From: Leptospira levettii
Lineage (GTDB): Bacteria > Spirochaetota > Leptospiria > Leptospirales > Leptospiraceae
Direction: 5' to 3'
Assembly (NCBI RefSeq): GCF_002812085.1
Contig: NZ_NPDM01000001.1
Coordinates: 248,001-312,000, forward strand
Length of the DNA: 64,000 bases
Below the pieces are notes generated by a model that saw only the letters and a list, made by a program, of their open reading frames with translations, was not told the DNA's origin and did no database searches. Numbering within the stretch: position 1 is the stretch's first letter; each line of letters opens with the position of its first letter. The position numbers and the translations under genes are program-made. Below are positions 1 to 12,009 of the stretch, piece after piece.

Positions 1-1387
1 ATTTATCTCGATAAATAGGATGAGCACATTTTTCAATGATGAGTTCCGCACGTTTTTTAGGAGGACATCCTCGCAAGTCTGCCAATCCATTTTCAGTTAC
101 AAAAATCATTGTTGAATGTTCGTTATGATCTGTATGAGAGACCATTGGTACAATCGCAGAAATGTTCCCATCTTTTGCAAGTGAAGGTGTCATAAAAATA
201 CTTAAATGCGAATTTCTAGTAAAGTCCCCTGACCCACCGATTCCATTCATCATAGATGTACCCATCACATGTGTTGAATTTACATTCCCATAAATATCAA
301 TTTCGATCGCAGTGTTCATAGCAATGAGTCCCATACGACGAATCACTTCTGGATGATTCGAAATTTCTTGTGGCCGTATGACAAATTTGGATTTCCATGC
401 TGAAATATTTTCATGGAATCTCTTTAAACCTAACTCTGAAAAGGTGAGTGCAGAAGTAGATGCAATTTCTAATTTTCCCGCATCAATCAAATCAAATACC
501 GAATCTTGGACCACTTCCGTATACATTTGGATTGCATGGAATTTTGGATCTTTTGCCATACTCGCAAGTACGGCATTAGCAATATTCCCAACTCCATTTT
601 GGAAAGGCAGATATTCTTTAGGGATCCTTCCCATTTTGATTTCGTGTTGAATGAATTCCAAAACATGAGAAGCAATATTTTGACAGTCGACATCAGGTGA
701 TTTGAATACTGTAGCTGCATCAGGTTTACTAGAACGAACGATGCCTCTGATTTTTTCAGGTGGGACTTGGACAAATGGTTCACCCACTCGATCACTAGGA
801 TTGATAATAGGAATAGGTCCACCTTTCATATGGTGACTTGGTAGATAAATATCGTGATAAGATTTTAGTTCGAGAGGATGAGTATCAGTGAGTTCAATAT
901 AGATTGATTCCGCATTTTTTAAATAAGTCGCACTCATCCCAGAAGATGTGGATAAATAAATTTTTCCATCAGTTGTCACATCTATGGCTTCCACGATTGC
1001 AACATCAATTTTTGGTAAGATTCCATGTTCAATGTATTTCACGACATGAGAAAGGTGCATGTCTATAAAATCAGTTTCCCCTTGGTTGATTAAATTACGT
1101 AGATGTGAATTGGATTGGTATGGGATTCGTAATTTTAAAGCACCAGTTTTTGCCAAAACTCCATCTAGCTCTTCCCCAGTGGAAGCTCCTGCATACAAAT
1201 TGATAGAAAATGACTTTCCAAATTTTTTTTCTTCTTCGATACGTTTTGCAAAGGCGACAGGGATGAGTTTAGGGTAACCTGCTGGAGTAAATCCAGAACA
1301 ACCCAAAGTGACTTGATTTGGCAATAATTGGGCGATTTCTTCTGCAGTTTTTAGTTTTTCTTCAATCAATGAATTGGTTACAGTCAT
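1..1387 (-). CDS. acetyl-CoA hydrolase / CoA-transferase, C-terminus cut by window edge
   Basis: Reading the minus strand from ATG 1387-1385 gives an open frame (MTVTNSLIEEKLKTAEEIAQ...) that runs off the left edge after about 462 residues. Family members are near 500 aa, so roughly 40 C-terminal residues are missing. The order of conserved blocks (GCSGFTPAGYPKLIP, GASTGEELDG, VPPEKIRGIVRSS, NGIGGSGDFTRNSHLS) matches the Ach1/Cat1 family, which moves CoA between acetate, succinate or similar acids, or hydrolyses acetyl-CoA. The exact acyl substrates cannot be read from sequence. It is divergent from the zinc-ribbon gene with 71 bp between starts. Confidence 0.85.
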   Translation of the reverse strand, partial: MTVTNSLIEEKLKTAEEIAQLLPNQVTLGCSGFTPAGYPKLIPVAFAKRIEEEKKFGKSFSINLYAGASTGEELDGVLAKTGALKLRIPYQSNSHLRNLINQGETDFIDMHLSHVVKYIEHGILPKIDVAIVEAIDVTTDGKIYLSTSSGMSATYLKNAESIYIELTDTHPLELKSYHDIYLPSHHMKGGPIPIINPSDRVGEPFVQVPPEKIRGIVRSSKPDAATVFKSPDVDCQNIASHVLEFIQHEIKMGRIPKEYLPFQNGVGNIANAVLASMAKDPKFHAIQMYTEVVQDSVFDLIDAGKLEIASTSALTFSELGLKRFHENISAWKSKFVIRPQEISNHPEVIRRMGLIAMNTAIEIDIYGNVNSTHVMGTSMMNGIGGSGDFTRNSHLSIFMTPSLAKDGNISAIVPMVSHTDHNEHSTMIFVTENGLADLRGCPPKKRAELIIEKCAHPIYRDK

Positions 1388-1458
1388 AAATGATAAATCT
1401 CTTCTTAGAGCAAAGATAAAGAGATTGCCTAAAAATAAAAAGTCCAAATTCTGAACGT

Positions 1459-1869
1459 ATGGATTTTCTCTTATATTTCTATTCGGTGTTATTTGGAATC
1501 ATTCTGATTGCTCCCTTTTTGGTATTCTATTATCGATTCCAGGTTGATGAGTCTCCCTTTGGCAAAGAAATGGATTCACAGTTGAGAGCAATTTATGAGA
1601 AAAAAAATAACTTATTAGATTCGTTAAAAGACATCCGATCCGATTTTGATTCTGGTAAATTAACTGAGGAAGAATTCCAAACTCAATCCATCCCTTATAT
1701 TGAAGAATTAGAAACAGTAGAATCTACTTTAATAGAAAAGAGTAAAAATTTGGTAACGTTAGAACAACCAAAAATTCACAAAGATTGGACTTGTTCCAAC
1801 TGTGGATCTTTTGTTTCTGTTCCGAATGCAAAATTTTGTCCCAATTGTGGGACAAGTCGATTGGCTTAA
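1459..1869 (+). CDS. membrane-anchored zinc-ribbon protein
   Basis: 136 aa. Residues 5-25 form one hydrophobic membrane segment. They are followed by a charged, probably coiled-coil stretch with a 'DSLKDIRSDFDSGKLTEEEF' pattern like that seen after the anchor of CcmI-type proteins. The C-terminus is a zinc ribbon with two CxxC knuckles (CSNC and CPNC, about residues 113-131). The architecture suggests an inner-membrane protein with a cytoplasmic zinc ribbon; function unknown. It ends 6 bp before the convergent ABC transporter gene, with no room for a terminator. Confidence 0.75.
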   Translation: MDFLLYFYSVLFGIILIAPFLVFYYRFQVDESPFGKEMDSQLRAIYEKKNNLLDSLKDIRSDFDSGKLTEEEFQTQSIPYIEELETVESTLIEKSKNLVTLEQPKIHKDWTCSNCGSFVSVPNAKFCPNCGTSRLA

Positions 1870-1875
1870 TTTCGA

Positions 1876-3759
1876 CTAATTTGAGTTAGAGAATTGCATG
1901 TCATACAATCGTTTGTATTTTGAATTTGGATTTTGCAAAAGTTCTGTGTGGCTACCACTCTCTACAATTTCACCATTTTCTAAATAATAAATTGTATCAG
2001 CAATTTTTACTGTGGATAAACGGTGAGCAATGATAATCACAGTTTTGTTTTCATACAACCGAACAAATGCTTGTTGGATTAATCTCTCTGATTCCGTATC
2101 CAATGCGGACGTGGCTTCATCTAAAATCAATACTTCTGGATTTGCAAGAAGGGTTCGTGCAATTGATATCCTTTGCCTTTGACCGCCAGATAACATAACA
2201 CCCCTTTCACCAACGATTGTATCATATCCTTCTTCAAAAGATTCTATGAATTCAGAAGCAAATGCATCCTCTGCAGCTCTTCTGATTTCTTCTTCCGTCG
2301 CTTCAGGTTTTCCATAAGCAATGTTTTCACGAATGGAACCATTGAATAAAAATATATTTTGCGAAACAACACCGATTCTTTTTCGTAAATTATCTAAACT
2401 TAAATCTTTGGCATTTACATCATCCCAATAGATACCACCTTCAGTGGGATCAATCAACCTTGGTAATAAATCGACTAGTGTGGATTTTCCTGCTCCAGAG
2501 GAACCAACAATCGCAATCGTTCCTCCTTTTGGTAATGTCAGATTGATATTTTTTAAGGCGTATAAATCTGTATTTGGATAAAGATATGTAACGTTTTTAT
2601 AAGTAATGGCATGACTCAAACTACCCAATGGTTTTGGAGAAATTGGTTCTTTGATGTCAACCTCTCGTCCTAAAATTTCAAAAACTCGATCGCTTGCAAT
2701 CACTGATGCTTGGACCAAGTTTACTAAAATACTCATCTGTTTGAGTGGGCGCATTAGAAAAATCAAAGTTAGAAAAAATGCAATGAACATACCTTTGGAA
2801 AAACTTGCATCTTCTAATAAATAAGCTCCAATCCCTAAAAATACCATTGTTACAACAGAGCCAGATAACTCAGTTAAAGCGGGACCGATTTGATGGTAAA
2901 AATGAGTTTTAAATGTTTTGTCTGATAAGTTTTGATTTACTTTAAAAAATCTTTCGGCTTCTTTATCTTCCATTGAAAAAGCACGAATCACCCGTATTCC
3001 CGAAATCACTTCTTGTAAGTCACCATTTAGTTCCGATAATTGTTCCTGTTGGTTTTTGGTTGTCCTTCGAATTCGATCGGCAAAGGTACTAACAGGTCCT
3101 ACAATCAGAGGGATCACAATAAAAAGTAAAAAAAACAATTTCCAACTTAACACAAGCAAGATGATCAAATGTGTGATGATATAAAAAAAATCGTTAATTG
3201 CATCTTTTAGATCGTTTGATACAACTTTGCCAACAATGTCAACATCGTTGATCACACGACTCATCAGTACTCCCGTTTTTTCTCTGTAAAATTCATTGAG
3301 AGGTAAAACTTGCAGTTTTTGGTAAAGTGCTTGTCTTAGGTCTTTGACAGCAAGTAATCCTGCTGAATTCACAAAGTAAATAGTTCCTGCAAGGCATAAT
3401 AATTTTAAAAAGTAGATAGGTAGGATAATCAGACAAAAGAGATAAACCAAATCATCAGGTTTTTTCTCTGCAAGTTCGGCATTTGTTTTTTCTTTCAAAT
3501 TTGCAAACTGCCACTCCCAATACGTTAGTCCTTGTAATCGATCTGGATTTTTGTATTCACCTAAAAGTGATTGGTCTTTTTTTGTAAGAGCAATTTGGAA
3601 TTTATAATTTTCACCTGAACCTAAGGAATCAAAGATTGGGATGAGTGATGTGAGAGAAGCCCCGTTAAAAATAGAAACAAATATAGACAGAAAAACTCCA
3701 AGGCTGAGTCTGTATTTGTATTTTGCCAAATATGGCCATAGTTTTCGGTAAATCTTCAC
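1876..3759 (-). CDS. ABC exporter, fused permease-ATPase (MsbA/lipid flippase type)
   Basis: 627 aa, a complete half-transporter: an N-terminal transmembrane domain (about residues 15-345) then a nucleotide-binding domain. Walker A GSSGAGKST lies near 419-427, the Q-loop at Q467, the signature LSGGQ at 523-527, Walker B VLILDEAT at 543-550 and the H-loop His near 579. This type works as a homodimer in the inner membrane, flipping lipid A precursors or exporting other hydrophobic substrates; MsbA is the likeliest assignment but the substrate is not proven by sequence. The start is GTG at 3757-3759, with AAGG about 10 nt upstream. That start lies only 2 bp from the ATG of the divergent lipoprotein gene. 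Confidence 0.9.
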   Translation of the reverse strand: MKIYRKLWPYLAKYKYRLSLGVFLSIFVSIFNGASLTSLIPIFDSLGSGENYKFQIALTKKDQSLLGEYKNPDRLQGLTYWEWQFANLKEKTNAELAEKKPDDLVYLFCLIILPIYFLKLLCLAGTIYFVNSAGLLAVKDLRQALYQKLQVLPLNEFYREKTGVLMSRVINDVDIVGKVVSNDLKDAINDFFYIITHLIILLVLSWKLFFLLFIVIPLIVGPVSTFADRIRRTTKNQQEQLSELNGDLQEVISGIRVIRAFSMEDKEAERFFKVNQNLSDKTFKTHFYHQIGPALTELSGSVVTMVFLGIGAYLLEDASFSKGMFIAFFLTLIFLMRPLKQMSILVNLVQASVIASDRVFEILGREVDIKEPISPKPLGSLSHAITYKNVTYLYPNTDLYALKNINLTLPKGGTIAIVGSSGAGKSTLVDLLPRLIDPTEGGIYWDDVNAKDLSLDNLRKRIGVVSQNIFLFNGSIRENIAYGKPEATEEEIRRAAEDAFASEFIESFEEGYDTIVGERGVMLSGGQRQRISIARTLLANPEVLILDEATSALDTESERLIQQAFVRLYENKTVIIIAHRLSTVKIADTIYYLENGEIVESGSHTELLQNPNSKYKRLYDMQFSNSN

Positions 3760-3761
3760 GT

Positions 3762-5186
3762 ATGAGAACCTTATCCCTCGTTTTCTTTCTCTTGTCCCTC
3801 ACTTTTTGTGGAAAAGACAAACAGGAGTTTGCGATCCAAATCGCCTTACCTTCGGATCCGGCCCAATTGGACCCATTGTTTTGTACGGACTTAACATGCC
3901 AAAAATTAGCTAGGTTCTTACACCAGGGACTTTTTCAGTTAGAAAAAAATACGTATATTTCCCCTTGGATCCAAAATTCTGAGAAACGCGAGAGCCCAAC
4001 TGAGGAAATCCTTGTGGTACAGTTACGAAATACGGCCCCTCCTATTGGAGACATCCACTTTAGTTTCACAAGGTTAATCCAAGAATCCTATCCACGAAAA
4101 GAGGATTACCGTTTTCTGAAATCGGTTCAACTCCTTTCCCCTTCTGCGTTAGAGTTTCGATTCCAAAAAGGGACTTCGGAATCGGAATGGAAAGAGAAGT
4201 TCAGTTTACCATTTGCATCCATCATTGGGAAAAAAGAATGGGAACAAAATACTTTAAAAACCTATGGCGATTACAAACTCATTGAATGGAAAAAAAATGA
4301 ATATATCAATATGGTTTCGCAAAACAAGGAATCAAAAAACCTTCCTGAATCCATCCGGTTTCTCATTTTACCACAATCCACTACTTCGTTATTTTTATAT
4401 CGCAAATCAAAACTTGATGCATTCAAACTTTCAGATTTTTTACTCTCTATCCCTGAAGCTACTTCCCAATTTACTCTGACAAAAAAGGGAAGATCCGTTC
4501 AGTATGTAACCATCAATCAAACGAATCCATGTTTTGACATTCATTTCCGCACAGCATTGAACTTAAGCATTCCAAGAGAAATGATCATCAAAAAATTATT
4601 GGAAAACCATGCAGACTTAACATATGGCCCAATCCCAATTCCCTATCTAGAAAAACTAAATCTTCATCTAAATGAAAACGATATCACTTATAACAAAGAG
4701 AAGGCTATCTCTGAACTCAAACTTTCAAAGTGTTATCCTCATATTTTAACAAAAGAAATTGATTTTCGTATGAGAGGGGATGATGAAAACCAGACAAAAG
4801 GCAGAGCCATTAGACAAGCTTTAGCTGAAATTGGATTAAATATCAAACTAAGACCAATGGAAAAGGCACCAATGTATAAGGAAAATGGAGAAGGTAAAGG
4901 TGACCTAACGCTACTTACTTGGTATTCAGATTATGATTCTGTTTGGAATTTTTTAGACCCCGTTTTTCATCCTGACAAAATTGGCAATGGAGGGAACCGG
5001 TCTTTTTACCAAAATCAAATCATTGGTTCGATTTTAAACAAACCAAATCGAAATCTAACGGATGCAAAACATGTTATCGAAATTGTCACAAAGGAAAAAC
5101 CTTGGATCTTTTTATGGTCGATCCAAGAAAATTACCTAGTCTCTAAGGATTTTCTTCGTTATAACGAACTCGCCGATTATCTATAA
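3762..5186 (+). CDS. extracellular solute-binding lipoprotein, SBP family 5 (peptide-binding type)
   Basis: 474 aa from ATG 3762. A longer frame from 3723 is possible, but 3762 gives a clean lipoprotein signal (hydrophobic run, then LTFC with Cys16) and avoids overlap with the divergent ABC gene. The body has family 5 features such as 'DPAQLDPLF' near the N-terminus and 'ALNLSIPREMIIKKLL'. In this family the protein binds oligopeptides or related ligands and delivers them to an ABC importer. No importer permease genes are adjacent, so the partner is elsewhere or the role differs. Its 3' end overlaps the convergent PBP gene by 44 bp. Confidence 0.85.
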   Translation: MRTLSLVFFLLSLTFCGKDKQEFAIQIALPSDPAQLDPLFCTDLTCQKLARFLHQGLFQLEKNTYISPWIQNSEKRESPTEEILVVQLRNTAPPIGDIHFSFTRLIQESYPRKEDYRFLKSVQLLSPSALEFRFQKGTSESEWKEKFSLPFASIIGKKEWEQNTLKTYGDYKLIEWKKNEYINMVSQNKESKNLPESIRFLILPQSTTSLFLYRKSKLDAFKLSDFLLSIPEATSQFTLTKKGRSVQYVTINQTNPCFDIHFRTALNLSIPREMIIKKLLENHADLTYGPIPIPYLEKLNLHLNENDITYNKEKAISELKLSKCYPHILTKEIDFRMRGDDENQTKGRAIRQALAEIGLNIKLRPMEKAPMYKENGEGKGDLTLLTWYSDYDSVWNFLDPVFHPDKIGNGGNRSFYQNQIIGSILNKPNRNLTDAKHVIEIVTKEKPWIFLWSIQENYLVSKDFLRYNELADYL

Positions 5187-7626
5187 GAGGTGGTTCCAAT
5201 TCCACTGAATCAACTGCTGCTGGTTGTGTTTTAGAACCATCTGCATTATAAGTTGAAATCTCAGAATCATCGTCTTCCAGATTGTTAGGTTGTGATAGAG
5301 GATTAGGTTGTGGTTCCGATTTGTTAAATCCGATGCGTTTGGGAGGTAAATCACCTATATAATAATACTGTGCATAAAGAGGCACTTTGCATACATACTC
5401 GGGATTATTTTCAATGAGTGTACCATCATCCGCACAAACATCTACCTTCACAAAATCCCCGACAAAACTTGGAATGAGTTGGTTCCCCATTCCCAATTTG
5501 GATTTTACATTTTGAATGTATCGATACCAAATTCCACCTGATACTCCGGAACCGGAGCCAGGAAAAGGTGCACCTTCATCATGGCCTACCCAAACAACAG
5601 TTACATTTCTTGGAGTAAGTCCTGCAAACCAAACATCTCTAACACCCTTAATGCCTTTCCATTTCGATGATTTCAGTTTAGGTGATTGCACTGTTCCAGT
5701 TTTTCCAGCATACAAAAAAGGCTCCCCTTCTTTACGTTTAAGGGTCATGGTTCCTTCTTCAGTGAGGACTGACTGTAACGTGTTAATTGCCATTGCACAA
5801 GCAACTGGGTCTAATATCTGTTCGGCGGCTTCGTTGGGAATTGTATTGTAAAACTCGTTCCCATCCATATCTGTGATTTTGATAATTTTTCTGGGAGTAA
5901 CACGTCTACCGCCATTCATGAGTGTCGCATAGATTGTTGATAATTCCATTGGACTCAGTTCCCCAGAACCAAGGGCAAGCGAAAGATTCCGTTGGAATCT
6001 TTGTTCTGCTTCTTCTTCAGGAATGGATAAAATGGCACTTAATTTTTGGATGAAATACGAAATCCCAACTTCGTGTAATAATTTGACGGAGACCGTATTA
6101 ACTGATTGTGCTAACGCTTGGCGGACAGTTATCTCACCTTTATAACCCTTATACCAGTTTTTGGGTGAATAACCCGAAATATCTAATTTCTCATCTTTGA
6201 TTTTTGAGGATGGATTTACGATACGTTTTTCGAAAGCCAATGCATATACCAATGCCTTGATTGTGGAACCAGGTTGTCGTTTTGCCTCTTCAGCACGATT
6301 AAAACGAAAAACATTGGATATTTTATACCCTCCCACAAGTGCTTCTACATCTCCCGTTTCTGGATCCAAAGAAATCATCGATCCACTGAGTTGGGGTAAA
6401 ATCCCTCTTGTCACTTCCGCTAAATCAGCTTTACCTTTACTTTGATACTCTAACTCTTGTTTGGAAAGATCTGCTCGTACAGAATCAACTCCAATTCTCA
6501 ATGCTTCTTCTGCGAACCTTTGTTTTTCCAAATCTAAAGTCGTATAAACAAGAAGTCCTCTTTCTTCCAAATCCTCATTGGAAAACTTTTCGAGAATAAA
6601 CCTTCTGATCTCTGCATTAAAATCGGGAGCTAAATTAACACGGAAGTCTTTATCCGCTCCGTATTTCCCAATTTCACTTGAATACTTTGGATTCCCATCT
6701 TCGTCTTTTGATTCTTTCACTTTGTAAATCGTTCGAAAACGTTTTAAATTAACTTCAATAGAGTCTGAAAACTTCACAGGGATATCTTTTTGCGAAGGAT
6801 GAAGCTCTTGATTTCGCGCCATGTCGTATAACACTCGTTTTTGGCGAGAAAGTGCAATGCCTAAATTACGAACAGGGTTATACACACTTGGTGCTGGAAT
6901 GATTCCTACTAAAAGTGCAGCTTCTTCAGGACTAAGTTCCGATGCAGGTTTACGAAAATAATATCTGGCCGCCTCTTCCACGCCAGTATTCCCTTCTCCC
7001 AAAAATATTTGGTTCAGATACATTGCCAAAATTTCTTCCTTTGAATATTGGCTTTCGATATAAAATGTACAATATAATTCGGTAAGTTTATTGAATAAAT
7101 TCCGTTTACCAAGATTGAGAGTTAACTTTGCTAACTGTTGTGAGATGGTAGAACCACCTTGTGACAACCTGAATTGGACCAAGTTAGTCACAACAGCGCG
7201 TAATATTGCAGTGTAATTGATACCGGAATGGGAAAAAAATTCTCTATCTTCTGAGGAAAGTACTGCCCATACGATTACATTATGTTTTCTTAAATTATCA
7301 GTTCGAATTGGGCGGAAATTACGGCGATAAAATTCACCCATCACTTTTCCACTTCGATCCAGGATTTTTACAGACTTAGGTTGGAAACTATCATAAAAAT
7401 TGGATACTTCTGATCTATATTTCTCTAATGATTTATGTACCCTTGTTTCTTCTCCAGACCAAACGACGTATGCACCTGCCAAAAAGAAAAAACTAAGAAA
7501 AATCCCAACCAGAAATCCAATTGTCAAAACTTGGTTCTTTTTGTTCCATAAGAATCGCAATAAGTCTGTTAGATGGCCAATCAAAACTTCTAAAATCAAA
7601 TAAAAGGAATTATTTTTATAGTTCAT
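5143..7626 (-). CDS. class A penicillin-binding protein (PBP1A-like, glycosyltransferase plus transpeptidase)
   Basis: 827 aa. One membrane anchor lies near residues 35-57. The GT51 glycosyltransferase domain follows, with SSEDREFF (catalytic Glu about 126) and QGGSTISQQ. The transpeptidase domain has SxxK at S454-TIK, SxN at S508-VN and KTG at 642-644, so all catalytic motifs are intact. It polymerises and cross-links peptidoglycan in the periplasm. The C-terminal ~60 residues are polar, acidic and low-complexity. Its ATG overlaps the lon stop codon (ATGA, 7623-7626), so the two genes are translationally coupled. The 3' end overlaps the convergent lipoprotein gene by 44 bp. Confidence 0.93.
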   Translation of the reverse strand: MNYKNNSFYLILEVLIGHLTDLLRFLWNKKNQVLTIGFLVGIFLSFFFLAGAYVVWSGEETRVHKSLEKYRSEVSNFYDSFQPKSVKILDRSGKVMGEFYRRNFRPIRTDNLRKHNVIVWAVLSSEDREFFSHSGINYTAILRAVVTNLVQFRLSQGGSTISQQLAKLTLNLGKRNLFNKLTELYCTFYIESQYSKEEILAMYLNQIFLGEGNTGVEEAARYYFRKPASELSPEEAALLVGIIPAPSVYNPVRNLGIALSRQKRVLYDMARNQELHPSQKDIPVKFSDSIEVNLKRFRTIYKVKESKDEDGNPKYSSEIGKYGADKDFRVNLAPDFNAEIRRFILEKFSNEDLEERGLLVYTTLDLEKQRFAEEALRIGVDSVRADLSKQELEYQSKGKADLAEVTRGILPQLSGSMISLDPETGDVEALVGGYKISNVFRFNRAEEAKRQPGSTIKALVYALAFEKRIVNPSSKIKDEKLDISGYSPKNWYKGYKGEITVRQALAQSVNTVSVKLLHEVGISYFIQKLSAILSIPEEEAEQRFQRNLSLALGSGELSPMELSTIYATLMNGGRRVTPRKIIKITDMDGNEFYNTIPNEAAEQILDPVACAMAINTLQSVLTEEGTMTLKRKEGEPFLYAGKTGTVQSPKLKSSKWKGIKGVRDVWFAGLTPRNVTVVWVGHDEGAPFPGSGSGVSGGIWYRYIQNVKSKLGMGNQLIPSFVGDFVKVDVCADDGTLIENNPEYVCKVPLYAQYYYIGDLPPKRIGFNKSEPQPNPLSQPNNLEDDDSEISTYNADGSKTQPAAVDSVELEPPLIDNRRVRYNEENP

Positions 7627-9995
7627 TTTTTCTTACTCTTTGTTTTAGGAAAAACCAATGATTCCACTTCTTCAAATCGAGTGACAGGATAGAAGGTAAC
7701 ACCTTTTTTCACGTAATCAGGTATTTCTTGGAATGCTTTTTCATTATCTTTTGGAAAGATAATTTTTTTAATTCCAACACGTTTGGCAGCTACAATTTTT
7801 TCACGTAACCCACCAATTGCCAATACCTCACCTGTTAATGTTAACTCACCTGTCATACCAAATCCTGGGTTGACGATACGATTGGAGACAAGTGATAATA
7901 TTGCTGTTGCCATCGTGATCCCTGCACTTGGACCATCTTTGGGAGTTGCACCATCTGGGACGTGTAAGTGGATTGCTTTTTTCTCAAATAAGGCATCATT
8001 GTTTAAATAATTTTTCACAAAAGATAAAGCAATGTTTGCTGACTCTTCCATCATTTTTCCCATTTGTCCAGTAAGAGTCAAACCACCCTTACCAGGGATA
8101 AGGACAGCTTCAATGAGTAATGTTGATCCACCGGCATTGGTCCAAGCAAGTCCGAGAGCCGTTCCTGGAACTTTAGGAATTGTCATTCGATCATCAACAA
8201 AAGGAGGAGGTCCTAAGTATTCGACCAAATCTTTTTCACGAATTTCTTTGGAATACTTTTCCTTTAACACTTGTTTAAGGGCAAGTTTACGAACCAATTT
8301 ATCAAAAGTTTTTTCAAGACCACGGAGACCCGATTCTCTTGAATAGGAGTTGATGAGATGACTCACTGTTTCCTTTTTCATTGAAAACAAATCAGGATTT
8401 AATCCATTTTTAATGAAGATTTTACTCCACAAATACTTTTGAAAGATTTGTACCTTTTCTTCAGTGATATAACCAGACAGTTGGATCACTTCCATACGAT
8501 CGAGTAATACTCTTGGGATGGGTTCAAAGGTATTGGCAGTGGCAATAAAAAGAACATCTGATAAATCAAACGGAAGATCTAAGTAATGGTCTCTAAAATT
8601 AAAATTTTGTTCTGGGTCAAGAACCTCAAGAAGAGCTGCTTGTGGATCTCCTTGGTAACCTTGTGACATCTTATCAATTTCATCGAGTAAAATGACTGTA
8701 TCTCTTTCTTTGGTGATCTTCAGTGCATTGATGAGTTTACCTGGCATAGCACCAATATAGGTTCGCCTATGGCCTTTGATCTCTGCTTCATCTCTCACAC
8801 CACCTACAGAAAAACGATAAAACTTTCGTCCGAGTGCTTCTGCAATGGATTTTGCGATCGAAGTTTTTCCAACTCCAGGAGGACCAACTAAACAAAGAAT
8901 GGAACCCTTACTTTTTGGGTTTAATTTGTGAACCGCTAAAAATTCTAAAATCCTTTCTTTTACATCTTCTAACTTATGATGGTCACGGTTTAAAACCTTT
9001 TTAGCATGGAGTAAGTTGATATCTTTTGCCACTGGTTTTTCCCATGGAAGGCTATCCACCAAATCCAAATAATTCCGAATGACATTATAATCACTTGAAA
9101 TAGGATCTGAATTTTTGAATTTATCAATCTCACGTTCCACTTCAACGATAATCTCTTCCGCAACGGGAATGGATTTTAAACGAGTGAGTAGTTTATCATA
9201 TTTTTGTTCTGTTTTATCTTCCCCAACACCTAACTCTTGCTGAATGGCCTTTAACTGTTCTCTTAAGAAAAATTGCCTTTGTTGGTTATCAATTTTATCG
9301 TTGATTTGTTCTTGGATTTTTTTCTGTAAAACGACTAACTCAATTTCCTTTTTCAAAAAAAGTAATACTTTTTCGAGTCGATCATTGATTGGAATGGCTT
9401 CAATGACTGATTGGTATTCTTCTTTTTCCAAATTGAGAATGGAACAAACAAAATCAGCCATCTTCGCTGGTTCATTCACATTCATCATCGTTAACTTCAT
9501 ATCTTCCGTAAACAAGGGATTGTTTTGTGCAAGTTCCTTAGTCAAAATGAGTAAGGTTCGCATGAGTGCCTTGATGTTATTTTTACTTGTGCCCAATTCT
9601 TCTTCTGGGTAACTCACATTTGCAATTAACATTGGTTCTTTGGTGTGAATGGAATTAATCTTAAACCGTTGGATTGTATTCACCAATATATTCATCCCAC
9701 CATCAGGTAAGTTGATTTTTTTTAGAATCCTCGCAACAACACCAATTTGAAAAATATTATCTTCGGAAGGAAGTTCAGATTCATCTTCTTTTAACAAGAT
9801 GAGACCCAAAAATCCAGCACCTTTGGACGACTCCTCAATGGACTGAATGAACCTACCTGGAGGAACGATGAGAGGTGTGATGATACCAGGAAAAACAGGT
9901 CGTACTTTGATCGGAAGTAAAAAGATCTGTTTCGGTAAAGTATCTTCTAGTCTTGCCAATTTGGTTGGGTTTTCCCAAAATTCATTCGTTTCCAA
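7623..9995 (-). CDS. lon: ATP-dependent Lon protease
   Basis: 790 aa, typical Lon length. N-terminal LON substrate-recognition domain (about 20-215), AAA+ module with Walker A GPPGVGKT at 371-378 and Walker B ILLDEID at 435-441, then the protease domain with catalytic Ser690 (DGPSAG) and Lys733 (GLREK). It degrades misfolded and regulatory proteins in the cytoplasm. It sits between uvrB (13 bp upstream) and the PBP gene (4-bp stop/start overlap), consistent with one transcript uvrB-lon-pbp. Confidence 0.96.
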   Translation of the reverse strand: METNEFWENPTKLARLEDTLPKQIFLLPIKVRPVFPGIITPLIVPPGRFIQSIEESSKGAGFLGLILLKEDESELPSEDNIFQIGVVARILKKINLPDGGMNILVNTIQRFKINSIHTKEPMLIANVSYPEEELGTSKNNIKALMRTLLILTKELAQNNPLFTEDMKLTMMNVNEPAKMADFVCSILNLEKEEYQSVIEAIPINDRLEKVLLFLKKEIELVVLQKKIQEQINDKIDNQQRQFFLREQLKAIQQELGVGEDKTEQKYDKLLTRLKSIPVAEEIIVEVEREIDKFKNSDPISSDYNVIRNYLDLVDSLPWEKPVAKDINLLHAKKVLNRDHHKLEDVKERILEFLAVHKLNPKSKGSILCLVGPPGVGKTSIAKSIAEALGRKFYRFSVGGVRDEAEIKGHRRTYIGAMPGKLINALKITKERDTVILLDEIDKMSQGYQGDPQAALLEVLDPEQNFNFRDHYLDLPFDLSDVLFIATANTFEPIPRVLLDRMEVIQLSGYITEEKVQIFQKYLWSKIFIKNGLNPDLFSMKKETVSHLINSYSRESGLRGLEKTFDKLVRKLALKQVLKEKYSKEIREKDLVEYLGPPPFVDDRMTIPKVPGTALGLAWTNAGGSTLLIEAVLIPGKGGLTLTGQMGKMMEESANIALSFVKNYLNNDALFEKKAIHLHVPDGATPKDGPSAGITMATAILSLVSNRIVNPGFGMTGELTLTGEVLAIGGLREKIVAAKRVGIKKIIFPKDNEKAFQEIPDYVKKGVTFYPVTRFEEVESLVFPKTKSKKK

Positions 9996-10008
9996 TCCGT
10001 ATCCTTCC

Positions 10009-12003
10009 TTATGATTCGATTTTATCTGGGCCGAGTGCTAACATTTTGTCACGAAACATAGCAGCTTTTTCAAAATCCAAATCTTGAGCATAACGTAACA
10101 TCTCTCGTTTTAATGCTTCACGTAACTTGTCTTTGGTTTTGTATTTCTTCAATGTAAATTCTTTTTCTAAATCTTTTAAGGCTTCTTCTTTGCTATCTTC
10201 TTCCGCCATCTCCCTAGGAAGGATATCATGAATTTCCTTTTGGATGGTTTGTGGAGTGATCCCCATCTTTTGGTTATGCGACTCTTGGATCAAACGACGT
10301 CTCTCGGTTTCACTAATCGCTTTTTTGATGGAATCAGTCATCCTGTCCGCATACAAAATTGCCTTTCCATTTACGTTCCTTGCAGCACGACCGATGGTCT
10401 GAATCAGAGATTTGTAATTGCGTAAAAAACCTTCTTTGTCTGCATCAAGGATAGCAACAAGTGACACTTCAGGGATATCCAAACCTTCTCGGAGTAAATT
10501 GATCCCTACAATACAATCATAAACACCTCTACGTAAATCACGAATGATTTCCGTTCGTTCGATGGTGTCAATTTCTGAATGTAAGTAAGCGATCTTTAGA
10601 CCCACTTCTTTGTAATAGTCAGTTAAATCTTCTGACATTTTTTTTGTCAAAGTGGTGATTAAGATCCTTTCCTTCTGTTCAATCCTCAAACGAATTTCAT
10701 TGAGTAAGTCTTCAATTTGATTGGTGGTTGGCCTTACTTCCACAATTGGGTCAAGTAGTCCCGTAGGGCGAATGATTTGTTCAAACACCGCTTCACTTTT
10801 CTCGAGTTCTTTTGTATCGGGAGTGGCAGACACATACAAAGTCCTGGGTGTCATTGATTCAAATTCTTCAAAGTTGAGTGGACGATTGTCAAGGGCACTT
10901 GGTAATCGAAACCCAAACTCAACTAACGTTTGTTTTCTGGATCTATCACCTGCATACATACCACCAATTTGGGGGAGTGTTACGTGTGATTCGTCAATGA
11001 TGAGTAAAAAATCTTTTCCAGGGAAATAATCAAGTAAACAGGCAGGCCTTTCCCCTTCCGACCTTCCTGTCAAATGCCTTGAATAGTTTTCGATCCCACT
11101 ACAATACCCAAGTTCGAGTAACATTTCCATGTCGTAGTTCGTACGAGATTCAATTCGTTCTGCTTCTAAGTGTTTTCCTTGTTTTAAAAAATACTCTTTT
11201 TGGGCCGCCATCTCTTCTTTGATTTTTTCAATGGCATCTTTGATTTTTGGACCAGAAGTGATAAAGTGTTTTGCAGGATACACAACCACTCGATCCAGTT
11301 TAGTTTTAACCTTTCCAGTGAGTGGATCAATTTTGGAAAGCCCATCAATTTCATCACCAAAAAGTTCGATGCGAATCCCCTCTTCTTGGTAAGAAGGCAT
11401 AATCTCAATGGTATCTCCGCGAACTCGGAAATTCCCACGACTAAAATCAATATCGTTTCTTGCATATTGGATGTGTAAAAACTTACGAATGATTTGGTCA
11501 CGATCGATTTTATCACCCACATGCAACATGACTACTGAGTTCATATAGTCTTCAGGGGAACCCAAACCATAAATACAAGACACAGAACTCACAATGATCA
11601 CATCATCACGTTCTAATAAACTGGAAGTTGCACGTAACCTAAGTTTGTCGATCTCTTCATTCATCGACATATCTTTTTCGATAAATGTATCAGATGATGG
11701 CACGTAAGCTTCAGGTTGGTAATAATCGTAATAAGATACAAAATATTCTACTGCATTTTCTGGAAAAAATTCCTTAAACTCACGAAATAATTGTGCCGCC
11801 AAGGTTTTGTTATGAGATAGAATGAGTGTAGGTTTTTTGACGCGGGTGATGACCTCGGCCATCGTAAAGGTTTTCCCTGAACCGGTTACACCCACAAGAG
11901 TGATTTTATTTTTACCTTCACCGAATGACTTCGCAATATTTTCAATTGCTTTCACTTGGTCTCCGGCAGCTTTGAAAGGAGAAACCATTTTGAAATTTGC
12001 CAT
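10009..12003 (-). CDS. uvrB: excinuclease ABC subunit B
   Basis: 664 aa, normal UvrB length. Walker A GVTGSGKT near residues 37-44, the beta-hairpin region '[20 protein letters not shown]' at about 91-110, helicase motif DESH, and a C-terminal UVR motif ending 'RDKMLALG'. It is the damage-verification subunit of nucleotide excision repair, loading onto DNA with UvrA and recruiting UvrC. No uvrA or uvrC is present in the window. The gene starts 6 bp after the GHKL ATPase stop. Confidence 0.97.
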   Translation of the reverse strand: MANFKMVSPFKAAGDQVKAIENIAKSFGEGKNKITLVGVTGSGKTFTMAEVITRVKKPTLILSHNKTLAAQLFREFKEFFPENAVEYFVSYYDYYQPEAYVPSSDTFIEKDMSMNEEIDKLRLRATSSLLERDDVIIVSSVSCIYGLGSPEDYMNSVVMLHVGDKIDRDQIIRKFLHIQYARNDIDFSRGNFRVRGDTIEIMPSYQEEGIRIELFGDEIDGLSKIDPLTGKVKTKLDRVVVYPAKHFITSGPKIKDAIEKIKEEMAAQKEYFLKQGKHLEAERIESRTNYDMEMLLELGYCSGIENYSRHLTGRSEGERPACLLDYFPGKDFLLIIDESHVTLPQIGGMYAGDRSRKQTLVEFGFRLPSALDNRPLNFEEFESMTPRTLYVSATPDTKELEKSEAVFEQIIRPTGLLDPIVEVRPTTNQIEDLLNEIRLRIEQKERILITTLTKKMSEDLTDYYKEVGLKIAYLHSEIDTIERTEIIRDLRRGVYDCIVGINLLREGLDIPEVSLVAILDADKEGFLRNYKSLIQTIGRAARNVNGKAILYADRMTDSIKKAISETERRRLIQESHNQKMGITPQTIQKEIHDILPREMAEEDSKEEALKDLEKEFTLKKYKTKDKLREALKREMLRYAQDLDFEKAAMFRDKMLALGPDKIES

Positions 12004-12009
12004 AGGAAC

